From the NCBI GenBank assembly GCA_021404945.1, contig QWHO01000035.1:1-37470 (forward strand): a stretch of 37,470 bases of DNA, given 5' to 3'. The stretch comes from a bacterium CPR1. GTDB lineage: Bacteria; Vulcanimicrobiota; Xenobia; Xenobiales; QWHO01. The notes below the pieces were generated by a model. The model saw only the letters and a list, made by a program, of their open reading frames with translations, was not told the origin of the DNA and did no database searches. Below are positions 30,664-37,470 of the stretch, piece by piece (the stretch's first letter is position 1; each line of letters begins with the position of its first letter). A program made the translations under genes and the position numbers.

Positions 30664-31926
30664 ATGAAGCCCTACCGCCCCAAAGTCCTGCGCGACCCGG
30701 TGCACGGCAGCCTGCCCATCCCCTGGCCGGTGCTGCTCGACCTGGTGGACACGCCCCTGTTCCAGCGCCTGCGCGGCATCCGCCAGTTGGGGATGTGCTA
30801 CACCACCTTCCACGGTGCCGAGCACTCGCGCTTTCAACACGTGCTTGGGGTCATGTGGCTGATGCACAGGGTTCTGGAGCGCTGGCGCACCCTGGCCGAC
30901 CTGCCCGAGATCGAGTGCCAGGCGGCCTGTGCCGCCGCCCTGCTCCACGACGTGGGCCACGGACCCTTTTCCCACGCTCTCGAGCGCGTCTTCTCGCGCG
31001 TCGACCACGAGTCGCTCTCGCGTCGCATCGTGCGCGAGCGCCTGGCCCCCGTTCTGGAGCGGCACGGGCTGAGCACGGAGATGGTGACCGCCATCATGGA
31101 GGGCACCTATCCTCGGCTGGCTTTTCACGAGCTTCTGGCCAGTCAGTTGGACGTGGACCGCATGGACTACCTGCTGCGCGACTCGCTCTACACAGGCGTG
31201 CGCTACGGCCTGTTCGACCTGGACCGCATCCTGGCTTCACTGGTGCCGCTGGAGGACGAGCCGGGGGGCCTGCTGGCCGCTCTCGACCCCAAGGGGGTGG
31301 ACGCGGTGGAGGAGTTCTTGTTCAGTCGCTACTTCATGCAGTGGCAGGTGTATCGCCACCGCACCGTGCGCTCGGCCGAGGCATTGTTGCGGGCGGTGCT
31401 CGAGCGCTCGCGGCAGGCTTACCTCGAGAGCCCCACCTCGCTGTCCATTCCGCCCAACCTGGAGTTTTTGTTCCGTGAGGAAGACCCGACCAGCCAGGAC
31501 TTCCTCGACGACTTCCTGCTGCTCGACGACTTTGATCTGTTCCACGCCATCAAGCTCTGGCGCCGCAGCAGCGATCCGGTTCTGGCCGATCTCTCGGCCC
31601 GCTTCAGCGAGCGCCGCCCCTACAAGGTGCTGCCCCATCCGGGGCCGGGCGAGCGGCTGGAAGCCGTCGAGAAGCTCGTAAGACAGCGGTTCGGCCAGGC
31701 CTGGAGCTTCTATCTGCTGTCCGACTCACCCGAGGACGCCGGCTTTGAGGTCTACCGGGGCGACCACAATCGGCCCATTCGGGTCAAGACCGGACCCCGG
31801 ACCTGGCGAGAGTTCAGCCAGATGACCCGCACCGACGCCGTGCTCTCCCTGGCCGCCACGGTGCGCACAGACAATCTGCTCATTGCCCCCGAGTGCCGCG
31901 AGCAAGCAACCCGGTTGCTTGAGTAG
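30664..31926 (+). CDS. HD-domain phosphohydrolase (dGTPase-like superfamily)
   Basis: 420 residues from ATG 30664 (GTG 30640 is an alternative; neither has a Shine-Dalgarno). The N-terminus RPKVLRDPVHGSLPI...TPLFQRLRGIRQLG is the signature of the YdhJ/SAMHD1-like HD branch. Metal ligands: His59 (RFQHVLG), His95-Asp96 (LLHDVGHGPFSH) and the Asp of QLDVDRMDYL (~163-165). These enzymes remove phosphates from nucleotides such as dNTPs. The C-terminal ~200 residues vary and are not recognised. The 194-base upstream gap holds only small hairpins (CTGGCA/TGCCAG at 30506-30523; GAGCGC/GCGCTC at 30592-30606). Confidence 0.9.
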   Translation: MKPYRPKVLRDPVHGSLPIPWPVLLDLVDTPLFQRLRGIRQLGMCYTTFHGAEHSRFQHVLGVMWLMHRVLERWRTLADLPEIECQAACAAALLHDVGHGPFSHALERVFSRVDHESLSRRIVRERLAPVLERHGLSTEMVTAIMEGTYPRLAFHELLASQLDVDRMDYLLRDSLYTGVRYGLFDLDRILASLVPLEDEPGGLLAALDPKGVDAVEEFLFSRYFMQWQVYRHRTVRSAEALLRAVLERSRQAYLESPTSLSIPPNLEFLFREEDPTSQDFLDDFLLLDDFDLFHAIKLWRRSSDPVLADLSARFSERRPYKVLPHPGPGERLEAVEKLVRQRFGQAWSFYLLSDSPEDAGFEVYRGDHNRPIRVKTGPRTWREFSQMTRTDAVLSLAATVRTDNLLIAPECREQATRLLE

Positions 31927-31960
31927 CCCGCCAGGTCATCGCCAGGAATCAAGCCCTGCT

Positions 31961-32671
31961 TCAGTAGTTGCGATGGGCGGTGGCCGGCCAGCTGGGCTCG
32001 GAGCGTTTGCCGTTGCTCCCCACGGCGATGACCCGGAAGCGGTACGGTCCGGGTAGGGGATGGTTGAGCAAGAAGACTTTGTTGTCCGACTGCTCGCCCA
32101 GGATGTCCTTGGCCGGAACCCACTTGCCCTCGAGCTCCTCCTCGATCTGGTAGCTGGCCGCTCCGGCTACTTTACGCCAGGACAGCTGAACGCGGTCGTT
32201 CTCGGAGAACACCGCGATCAACCCGGAGGGCTCCTCGGGGGCCGGTGCGGTGGGGTCGGAAATCGGCTTCTTGGGCGGAGTGGGGCCGGTCGGGTTGGAG
32301 GGAGTGGGATTGGTCAGGCTGGCCCGGGAGGCGGTCCGGGCCCCGATGGGGGTCGAGTTGGGGGAGACCGCTCCCTGGCTGCCCACGGCTCGCACCACGA
32401 ACTCGTAGGGAGTGTCGGCACTCAGGCCGGTGATGGTGGTGGAGGAGGTCAGGGGGGTTCGGTTCGGGTCCTCGGCGTCGAACCACCACTCGCTGCCCCG
32501 GTACTGCAGCACCTCATAGCCAATCGCGCCGGGAACAGGGTCCCAGCGGAGCTCGAGGCGAGTGGTCCCGTCGGCACCCGGCGGGGTCTTGGCCTGCAGG
32601 TTGGTGGGAGCCGGAAGCCCCTGACACCAAGCCGGAAGGCAGAGGAGCAGGCAGAGCAGAACCGCGCGCAA
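31961..32671 (-). CDS. Secreted protein with two fibronectin type III domains
   Basis: 236 residues, TTG start at 32671, 2 bases after the TerB-like stop. Signal peptide ~1-17 (VLLCLLLCLPAWCQG). FN3 domain 1 (~20-112: PAPTNLQAKTP...LELRWDPVPGAIGYEVLQ...TITGLSADTPYEFVVRAVG), a Pro/Thr-rich linker (~113-148), FN3 domain 2 (~150-232: VQLSWRKVAGAASYQIEEE...GPYRFRVIAVGSNGKRSEPS). FN3 domains mediate binding, often to carbohydrate or protein; no enzyme domain is attached. The TTG start is assumed because the signal peptide begins there. Confidence 0.88.
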   Translation of the reverse strand: MRAVLLCLLLCLPAWCQGLPAPTNLQAKTPPGADGTTRLELRWDPVPGAIGYEVLQYRGSEWWFDAEDPNRTPLTSSTTITGLSADTPYEFVVRAVGSQGAVSPNSTPIGARTASRASLTNPTPSNPTGPTPPKKPISDPTAPAPEEPSGLIAVFSENDRVQLSWRKVAGAASYQIEEELEGKWVPAKDILGEQSDNKVFLLNHPLPGPYRFRVIAVGSNGKRSEPSWPATAHRNY

Positions 32672-32673
32672 GG

Positions 32674-33048
32674 TCAGGCGCCTGCCTCGAGCGCCTTCAG
32701 GGTCTCCTCTTTCAGGGCCGCAAAATCTTCATCCTTGATCTCCAGCGTCTTGGCCATTTTGTTCAGGAAGCGCAGCTCGGAGATGTTGACCCGTCCGTCG
32801 GCCAAGGACATGGCCAGCACAACCTTCAAGATGTCGCAGCGGGCCTCGTAATCGGAAACCTGCTCGCGCAGATCGTCGAGCTCGGGGGGCTTCTGGAGCA
32901 TGGCCCCGACTTCCATGACCTCTTCGGGCGAAGCCCCCAGCTGGGCCAGAATCCCGCCCAGCATCTCGCGCTCTTCAGCGGCCATCTCCCCGTCGGCCCA
33001 GATGGCCTTGACCAGGGTCTTCACCAGAGCCTTCTCATTGTCTTCCAC
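32674..33048 (-). CDS. TerB-like tellurite-resistance family protein
   Basis: 124 residues; GTG 33048 with GGGAGG upstream. All-helical with the repeated TerB pattern: AIWADGEMAAEEREML (~16-31) and AMSLADGRVNISELRFL (~78-94), each with an A-D-G-x(3)-x-E motif that can bind metal. TerB domains occur in stress and phage-defence related membrane complexes, but a single small copy outside a ter cluster, as here, has no fixed role. It precedes the FN3 gene by 2 bases. Confidence 0.82.
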   Translation of the reverse strand: MEDNEKALVKTLVKAIWADGEMAAEEREMLGGILAQLGASPEEVMEVGAMLQKPPELDDLREQVSDYEARCDILKVVLAMSLADGRVNISELRFLNKMAKTLEIKDEDFAALKEETLKALEAGA

Positions 33049-33176
33049 GGCGCCCTCCCGTAATGAATTTGGACCGCTCCTATCGTCGCTGAAAGTTGCA
33101 GCGGCCGCTTTCGTTATACGCGGGAGGGCGCGACCCCTGCCAGGAACCCCCTGGCGGATGGGGAACGTCGGCTCGC

Positions 33177-34046
33177 ATGCCCGCCCCCCCTCTGGACCTG
33201 CTCTGGGCCCGCCTCGACGGCAACAACCGCCCGGCGCTGGAAACTCGCCTCTCGGTGCTCGATCACGGCCTGCTCTACGGCGATTCCGCCTACGAGACCC
33301 TGCGCACGTACGCCGGTAAAGTGTTTCGCCTGGGCGAGCATCTGGCTCGCCTGAGACGGACTGCGGCCGGCATTCGATTGGAGCTGCCCTGGACCGACGC
33401 GGAGCTGGCCGCTGAGATTGCCGCGCTGCAGGCCGACCTTCAGGGTGAGCTTTACATCCGTTTGCTCGTTCTGCGCGGGGTGGGCGAGCTGGATTACGCC
33501 CGCAACGGGGCTCAGCGGCCCACGCTGTTGGTTCTGGCCGGTCCCTTCGTGGAGCAGCCTGAGTGGCTCTACACTCGGGGCCTGACGGCCGGCCTGGTGG
33601 AGATGCGCCGATCTCCCCACCAGGCTTTGAGCCCCACCTACAAGACGGGTAACCTGCTCAACGCCCGGCTGGCCCATATGGAGGCCCGCGAGCGAGGCTG
33701 GCAGGAAGCCTTGATGCTGAGCCTGGAGGGCCACCTGACCGAGGCATCCTCCAGTAACCTGTTCCTGGTTCTCGACGGGGTGCTGTCCACACCAGCTGTG
33801 TCGGACGGCATCCTGGAGGGGGTGACCCGCAATGCCGTGCTCGAGCTCGCGGTCGCTGCGGGCCTCCCCACCCGGGTGGCTTCACTCGGTCCCGAGACGC
33901 TCGATCAGGCCAGCGAGGCATTCTTGACCAGCACCACGCGGGCTGTGGGGCCTATCGGCCAGCTGGGCGGGCGCAATCTGCCCGTTCCGGGGCCGCTCAC
34001 GGCTCGATTGATGGAGCTTTTTCGCGCTCACGCAGGAGGTTTGTAG
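33177..34046 (+). CDS. Class IV PLP aminotransferase (BCAT/D-AAT/PabC type)
   Basis: 289 residues from ATG 33177. Start region DHGLLYGDSAYETLRTYAGKVFRLGEHL is the fold-type IV signature, and LSPTYKTGNLLNARL carries the PLP-binding Lys. LTEASSSNLFLVLDGVLSTP is the family PLP-binding motif. Members are branched-chain or D-amino-acid aminotransferases, or 4-amino-4-deoxychorismate lyase (PabC) of folate synthesis. Without pabA/B nearby I cannot choose among them. No clear Shine-Dalgarno. The stop is followed after 1 base by the MoaB-like gene, whose ribosome site lies in this gene's end. Confidence 0.9.
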   Translation: MPAPPLDLLWARLDGNNRPALETRLSVLDHGLLYGDSAYETLRTYAGKVFRLGEHLARLRRTAAGIRLELPWTDAELAAEIAALQADLQGELYIRLLVLRGVGELDYARNGAQRPTLLVLAGPFVEQPEWLYTRGLTAGLVEMRRSPHQALSPTYKTGNLLNARLAHMEARERGWQEALMLSLEGHLTEASSSNLFLVLDGVLSTPAVSDGILEGVTRNAVLELAVAAGLPTRVASLGPETLDQASEAFLTSTTRAVGPIGQLGGRNLPVPGPLTARLMELFRAHAGGL

Positions 34047-34047
34047 G

Positions 34048-34497
34048 ATGATTAGCTGTCTCGTCATCACCGTAAGCGATACCCTCAGCTACGAGAACGA
34101 TCCCGCCGGGCAGGCAATCCGCAGTCGGCTGGAGGCGGCCGGGCACGGGCTGCTCGGCTATCACCTGGTACCGGACGACCCGATGCGGCTCAAGGCACTC
34201 TTGATCGGAGCCCTGGGTGACCACGGGATTCGAGCCATCTTACTCAGCGGCGGCACGAGCACGGTGGACGTCGTGGAAGGTTTCCTGGAGCGTCGCATGG
34301 AGGGTTTCGGAGAGTTGTTCCGCTTCCTGCTCTTTCAGGAGGTCGGCTCCTCGGCCGTGCTGGCGCGCACGCTGGCCGGTTTTCACCGTGGCCGGGTGCT
34401 GATCGCCCTGCCCGAGGCACCTCAGGCGGTGGAGCTGGCCATGGACCGGCTGATCGCGCCCGAGCTGGCCAATATGGTGGCTCAAGCATGGCGCTGA
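34048..34497 (+). CDS. MoaB/MogA-like molybdopterin-binding protein
   Basis: 149 residues; ATG 34048 after AGGAGG (34034-34039). LVITVSDTLSYENDPAGQAI and FGELFRFLLFQEVGSSAVLARTLAGFHRG fit the MoaB/MogA fold of molybdenum cofactor synthesis (molybdopterin adenylylation or binding). Two signatures are altered: the usual GGTG-x(3)-RD is GGTSTVDVV, and LPGSP is LPEAP. The substrate site may therefore be changed. The window has no other molybdenum-cofactor gene, and the partner in the operon is an aminotransferase, so the role may lie outside cofactor synthesis. Confidence 0.82.
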   Translation: MISCLVITVSDTLSYENDPAGQAIRSRLEAAGHGLLGYHLVPDDPMRLKALLIGALGDHGIRAILLSGGTSTVDVVEGFLERRMEGFGELFRFLLFQEVGSSAVLARTLAGFHRGRVLIALPEAPQAVELAMDRLIAPELANMVAQAWR

Positions 34498-34637
34498 TTC
34501 TGAGACGATCCCGTGCCAGAACGTCTCTTGCGACGAATGTGCGTTCCCTGAGCCGAGCCGCGGACGGAGCATGATCCGCTTCGGGGGTGGATCACGACGA
34601 AAGTGTGTTCTCGATCCCGCCGTAACGACGACCCGGG

Positions 34638-35486
34638 TTAACCCTTCGCCTTGCGCCCCTCGCTGAGCAGCTCCCCCGGCGTGGTGCGCACCCCCAGCAC
34701 GAAGGTGCCGAACTCGGCGAAGACCGCGCTGACCTCATCGAACCGCATTTCGTAAATCAGCTTCTTGAAGGCCACCGCGTCGTCAGAGAACAGGTCCACC
34801 CCCCAGTCGTAGTCGTCGAGCCCCACCGAGGAGCTGATGATCTGGGTGACCTTGCCCGCGAAGCGGCGCCCGATCTTGCCGTGCGAGACCATCATCTGGG
34901 CCCGCTCGCGGTTGCTCAGCATGAACCAGTTCTTCAGCTCGCCCCGGCGCTTGTTCATGGGGTAAAAGCAGATATAGCGCTTGTCGGGCAGCTGGGGATA
35001 GAGCCGTGCCTGCATGGCCGAGCGCTCCTGGGCGAGCAGCTCTTCAGCGGCCGCCTCGAACTCGGTCGTCCCGGGTTTCAGTCCGGATTTCTCGAGCCTG
35101 GCGGCGTGACGCTCGGCGGCTCCGTGCAAGGACAGCTCCACCACCGAAAGATACGACCAGGTGGGCTCGAGGAAGTCCATCAGGTCGAGTGCGCCGGCCA
35201 CGCGCTCGCAGTCGAGCAGCTCTTCCGGGGTCTGGCGCAGAAAGACCAGCATCAGGTCGCCCTTGTGGCCCAGAATGCGGAAACACCCCCCGGCCTCATC
35301 GCGCTCAGCCGGAGCAAACAGGGCTTTGAGCTTCTTGGAGGCCTGCGAGCGGATGGCTTTCTGTTCCTTGGTCGAGGCCCTGCTCCAGGCTTTCCAATCG
35401 ACGGCGTAGAGCTGGTGGAGCATGAAGGCTCCCTCGAGAGTGGCGGGGGCGGTGCTCTCCTGCTGCGGTGCGGTGACGGTCATCAT
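34638..35486 (-). CDS. hemQ: Coproheme decarboxylase HemQ
   Basis: 282 residues; ATG 35486, followed by a second ATG. Chlorite-dismutase fold with the HemQ hallmarks: proximal His202 in MVSHGKIGRRF, Tyr175 in RYICFYPMNKRR (the radical-forming Tyr), the NWFMLSNRERAQMM helix, and GLDDYDWGVDLFSDD. HemQ removes two propionate carboxyl groups from iron coproporphyrin III to make heme b. That is the coproporphyrin-dependent pathway, used by Actinobacteria, Firmicutes and several deep lineages. About 22 extra N-terminal residues are polar and probably disordered. Convergent with the MoaB-like gene; the 140-base gap has a weak TGATCC/GGATCA dyad (34572-34594). Confidence 0.93.
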   Translation of the reverse strand: MMTVTAPQQESTAPATLEGAFMLHQLYAVDWKAWSRASTKEQKAIRSQASKKLKALFAPAERDEAGGCFRILGHKGDLMLVFLRQTPEELLDCERVAGALDLMDFLEPTWSYLSVVELSLHGAAERHAARLEKSGLKPGTTEFEAAAEELLAQERSAMQARLYPQLPDKRYICFYPMNKRRGELKNWFMLSNRERAQMMVSHGKIGRRFAGKVTQIISSSVGLDDYDWGVDLFSDDAVAFKKLIYEMRFDEVSAVFAEFGTFVLGVRTTPGELLSEGRKAKG

Positions 35487-35590
35487 GCGTTTTGCCTTCG
35501 CAGCCGCCCTTCAGCTCCCTTTCGGTTGCCTGTTGTAACATTCTGGACATCTTCCGTTTACTTCTCGGAAAAAAATCGCCCCGGGTGGGT

Positions 35591-35599
35591 TGCTATACT
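35591..35599 (+). promoter_or_regulatory. Extended -10 promoter of the 138-residue unknown gene
   Basis: TGCTATACT (TG-n plus TATACT, 5 of 6). Predicted start ~35606, about 20 bases before ATG 35627, which has GGGAGG at 35617-35622. The spacing is normal, so this transcript has a short leader. No -35 matches at 17 bases. Confidence 0.5.
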
Positions 35600-35626
35600 G
35601 GGGGCGAAGACCGTTCGGGAGGTTCC

Positions 35627-36043
35627 ATGGAATCTGTTCCTTTCACCAACCTGTATGGTATCGTGGCCAACCAGGCGAGCCCGGCCAAGACAGCCGCTCC
35701 CATCCACACGGACGCCCGCGCTTTCGAGAGCGCGCTGGCTCAGGCCCGAGGGGACCAGGAAACAACCCCGACCAAACGCGCGAAGTCTGCCAGTAACCTG
35801 ATGTTCAGCAAGATGGGAGCGGGCGTGACCATCCCGGTCCCTCACAAGGTCGACTCCCAGCGCCAGGTGGATACGGCTCGCACAGCCCTCTACGAGCAGG
35901 TGCTGCAGACCCGGGGCATCTCCCACCAGATGATAAGTCAGTTGGCCGCCGGGGGCGGCAGCCAGGCCTTCCTGAACTTCCGGGGCGTGCTGTCCGAGGG
36001 ACAGCTTGAAGCCCGTCAGGCAGTTCTGCACCGCCTCCACTAA
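35627..36043 (+). CDS. Small protein of unknown function
   Basis: 138 residues; ATG 35627 with GGGAGG 4 bases upstream and a good extended -10. No signal peptide or membrane helix. The first ~65 residues are polar and likely disordered (AQARGDQETTPTKRAKSAS). The C-terminal half is helical (TARTALYEQVLQTRGISHQMISQLAAGGGSQAFLNF). The style of a disordered N-terminus followed by a short helical domain resembles secretion substrates and flagellar or type III accessory proteins, and the N-terminal region of the M13 peptidase is similarly Ser/Ala/Gln-rich. This is only a resemblance in composition. Confidence 0.75.
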   Translation: MESVPFTNLYGIVANQASPAKTAAPIHTDARAFESALAQARGDQETTPTKRAKSASNLMFSKMGAGVTIPVPHKVDSQRQVDTARTALYEQVLQTRGISHQMISQLAAGGGSQAFLNFRGVLSEGQLEARQAVLHRLH

Positions 36044-36071
36044 CCTCCATCTGTCAGAAGGTTTGCAGCCT

Positions 36072-36094
36072 GGCTCCGTGGTAACCACGGGGCC
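36072..36094 (+). promoter_or_regulatory. 10-bp hairpin ending right before the pepP start codon
   Basis: GGCTCCGTGG (36072-36081), loop TAA, CCACGGGGCC (36085-36094). Nine Watson-Crick pairs and one U-G pair. The ATG begins at 36095, directly after the stem. The only ribosome-site-like sequence, AGAAGG, lies at 36055-36060. If the hairpin stays folded it would bring that site to within ~11 unpaired bases of the start. Confidence 0.55.
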
Positions 36095-37453
36095 ATGACA
36101 ATTTCTCAGGCTCTTCGACTGCGCCGCAGCCTCCTGGCCGAGCGGCTCCCCAACCGCCCCGTGCTGCTCTTCTCCGGGCGTGAGCGGGCCCGCAACTACC
36201 CTGGCAACTCGTATCCATTCCGGGCCAGCAGTCACTTTCTCTACTTTGCCGGCTGGAACCACCCCGGCCTGACGGTGCTGCTCGAGGGCGGCCGGGCTGT
36301 TCTGTTCTATGACTTCCCCGAGTCGGAAGATGTCGTTTGGCACGGCTCGGGGCTTTCCGAGCAGGAGCTGAAGGCGCGCTTTGCCTTCGACGAGATTCGC
36401 CCCTCCAGCCGGCTCTCCGAGGTGCAGGGGGCCACCTCCCTGCCTCTGGCTGAGGCTGCCGAGCAACTCGAGGTGATGGGCAGGGTTCCCGACCTGACCG
36501 AGGATCGCGAGCTGGCCGAGGCGGTGGTCTTCCTGCGGCTCGACCACGATGCCTGCGCCCAGCAGCAACTGCGCCAGGCCGGACGGGCCACGGTGCAGGC
36601 TCATCGGGCCGGCATGGCCGCCACCCGGCGGGGGGCCACCGAGTGGCAGGTCCGGGCGGCCATGGACTTTGAGCTGATCCAGCACGGCATGCCCCACAGC
36701 TACCAGCCCATCGTCACCCGTGACGGCCAGGTGCTGCACAATAACGCTCACGAGAACACCCTGATCGACGGCGACATGATCCTGGCCGACTTCGGAGCCG
36801 AGACCCTCGAGGGCTGGGCTGCCGACGTGACCCGCTGCTGGCCCGTGTCGGGCCGTTTCAGCCAGCGCCAGCGCGAGATCTACCAGGTGGTGCTGAAAGC
36901 CCAGCAAGAGGCCATCAAAGCCGTCAAGCCGTGGGCCGAGTTTCGCCATATCCATCTGCTGGCTGCCCGTGTCCTGACCGAGGGGCTGATCGACCTGGGC
37001 CTGCTGGTTGGCAAGCCGGACGACCTGGTCGAGCGGGGAGCACACGCTCTCTTCTTCGTGCACGGGCTGGGCCACTTGCTGGGCCTGGACGTGCATGACA
37101 TGGAAGACCTGGGCGACCTGGCCGGCTACGCCGAAGGGCGCCACCGAAGCCCCCAGTTTGGCCTGTGCTACCTGCGGCTCGATCGCACGCTCAAGCCCGG
37201 GATGGCGGTTACCATCGAGCCGGGCTTCTACTGGATCGATCGCCTGCTCGACGATCCCGAGGTGCTCAAGCCTTTCGCCGACTGTGTTCGGCCCGACGTG
37301 ATCCAGGCTTACCGCGAGGTGAAGGGCATTCGCATCGAGGACGACCTGCTGGTGACCGAGCAGGGCCACGAGAACCTGACCCCGGGTCTGCCCACCACCC
37401 TGGAGGAGGTGGAGCGCGCCGTGACCGGAGCGGTGACCGCCAGTCGGTCCTGA
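36095..37453 (+). CDS. pepP: Xaa-Pro aminopeptidase (M24B, PepP-like)
   Basis: 452 residues, full length for PepP. N-terminal aminopeptidase-P domain (~5-150: VLLFSGRERARNYPGNSYPFRASSHFLYFAGW). The creatinase-fold catalytic domain follows (~165-440): metal ligands in DFGAETLEGWAADVT (two Asp), HGLGHLLGLDVHD (His), TIEPGFYW (Glu) and GIRIEDDLLVT (Glu). It releases N-terminal residues before proline, using two manganese or similar ions. The stop at 37451-37453 leaves 17 bases to the window end. Start ATG 36095 sits directly behind a stable hairpin. Confidence 0.95.
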   Translation: MTISQALRLRRSLLAERLPNRPVLLFSGRERARNYPGNSYPFRASSHFLYFAGWNHPGLTVLLEGGRAVLFYDFPESEDVVWHGSGLSEQELKARFAFDEIRPSSRLSEVQGATSLPLAEAAEQLEVMGRVPDLTEDRELAEAVVFLRLDHDACAQQQLRQAGRATVQAHRAGMAATRRGATEWQVRAAMDFELIQHGMPHSYQPIVTRDGQVLHNNAHENTLIDGDMILADFGAETLEGWAADVTRCWPVSGRFSQRQREIYQVVLKAQQEAIKAVKPWAEFRHIHLLAARVLTEGLIDLGLLVGKPDDLVERGAHALFFVHGLGHLLGLDVHDMEDLGDLAGYAEGRHRSPQFGLCYLRLDRTLKPGMAVTIEPGFYWIDRLLDDPEVLKPFADCVRPDVIQAYREVKGIRIEDDLLVTEQGHENLTPGLPTTLEEVERAVTGAVTASRS

Positions 37454-37470
37454 GCTATCTGCAGTGAAAG

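Noticed and set aside
33095-33120. Promoter for the class IV aminotransferase (GTTGCA...TATACG)
   Set aside because: The spacing of 14 bases is too short for a sigma-70 promoter and there is no extended -10.
34572-34594. Terminator or operator between the MoaB-like gene and hemQ
   Set aside because: Only 6-bp arms (TGATCC/GGATCA) with a long loop and no T run; too weak.
1-37470. tRNA, rRNA, riboswitch or prophage genes
   Set aside because: I scanned gaps for cloverleaf arms, the GTTC-type T-loop and known riboswitch cores and saw none; no integrase, transposase or phage structural gene is present.

Overview
The window is about 37.5 kb of high-GC (roughly two thirds G+C), gene-dense bacterial chromosome. 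Coding density, frequent GTG and TTG starts, 4-base ATGA/GTGA overlaps and many signal peptides point to a free-living bacterium. PilN/PilO and type IV pseudopilins suggest two membranes. HemQ implies the coproporphyrin-dependent heme route. A DUF1257/DUF2997/Ycf46 cluster, best known from cyanobacteria, suggests a deep lineage near cyanobacteria, such as Eremiobacterota/Vulcanimicrobiota or Armatimonadota. That placement is inference; no rRNA or phylogenetic marker is present to settle it, and I see no tRNA, rRNA, CRISPR array, transposase or phage gene.

Layout. (1) 2-5140: an ankyrin-repeat protein cut by the window edge, then a tight three-gene set (secreted protein of unknown function, MurQ etherase, SpoIID/LytB-type wall enzyme) that looks like peptidoglycan turnover and recycling. 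(2) 5180-8867: an exported truncated haemoglobin followed by three pseudopilins. (3) 8871-11957, minus strand: a pilN-pilO pair, a sodium/solute symporter and a small membrane protein. (4) 12015-14838: YbeD, then DUF1257, a broken DUF2997 gene, a radical SAM activase-like protein and Ycf46. (5) 14839-17838: an accessory patch with a perfect 17-bp inverted repeat, four and a bit 90-bp tandem repeats, a VapBC toxin-antitoxin pair, and a DUF4143 ATPase bracketed by direct repeats. (6) 17839-25305, minus strand: a sensor kinase, a GGDEF/EAL protein, a phytase-like tyrosine phosphatase, an S41 peptidase and a methyltransferase with small gaps. (7) 25314-27411: lexA, imuB and a DUF6504 gene, overlapping one another behind a good promoter with two dyads, divergent from the kinase. 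(8) 27436-37453: M13 peptidase, a lipoprotein, an HD phosphohydrolase, an FN3 protein plus a TerB-like protein, a class IV aminotransferase plus a MoaB-like protein, HemQ, a small unknown protein and an Xaa-Pro aminopeptidase.

Most unusual items. The DUF2997 gene has lost its middle and changed frame, so that its first codons now read in frame into the radical SAM gene. The VapBC/DUF4143 patch is rich in repeats. The lexA-imuB-DUF6504 set carries a damage-inducible mutagenesis signature without imuA or dnaE2 nearby. Several genes have promoter or RNA-hairpin features placed directly on the start codon, pointing to leaderless mRNAs or structure-controlled translation.
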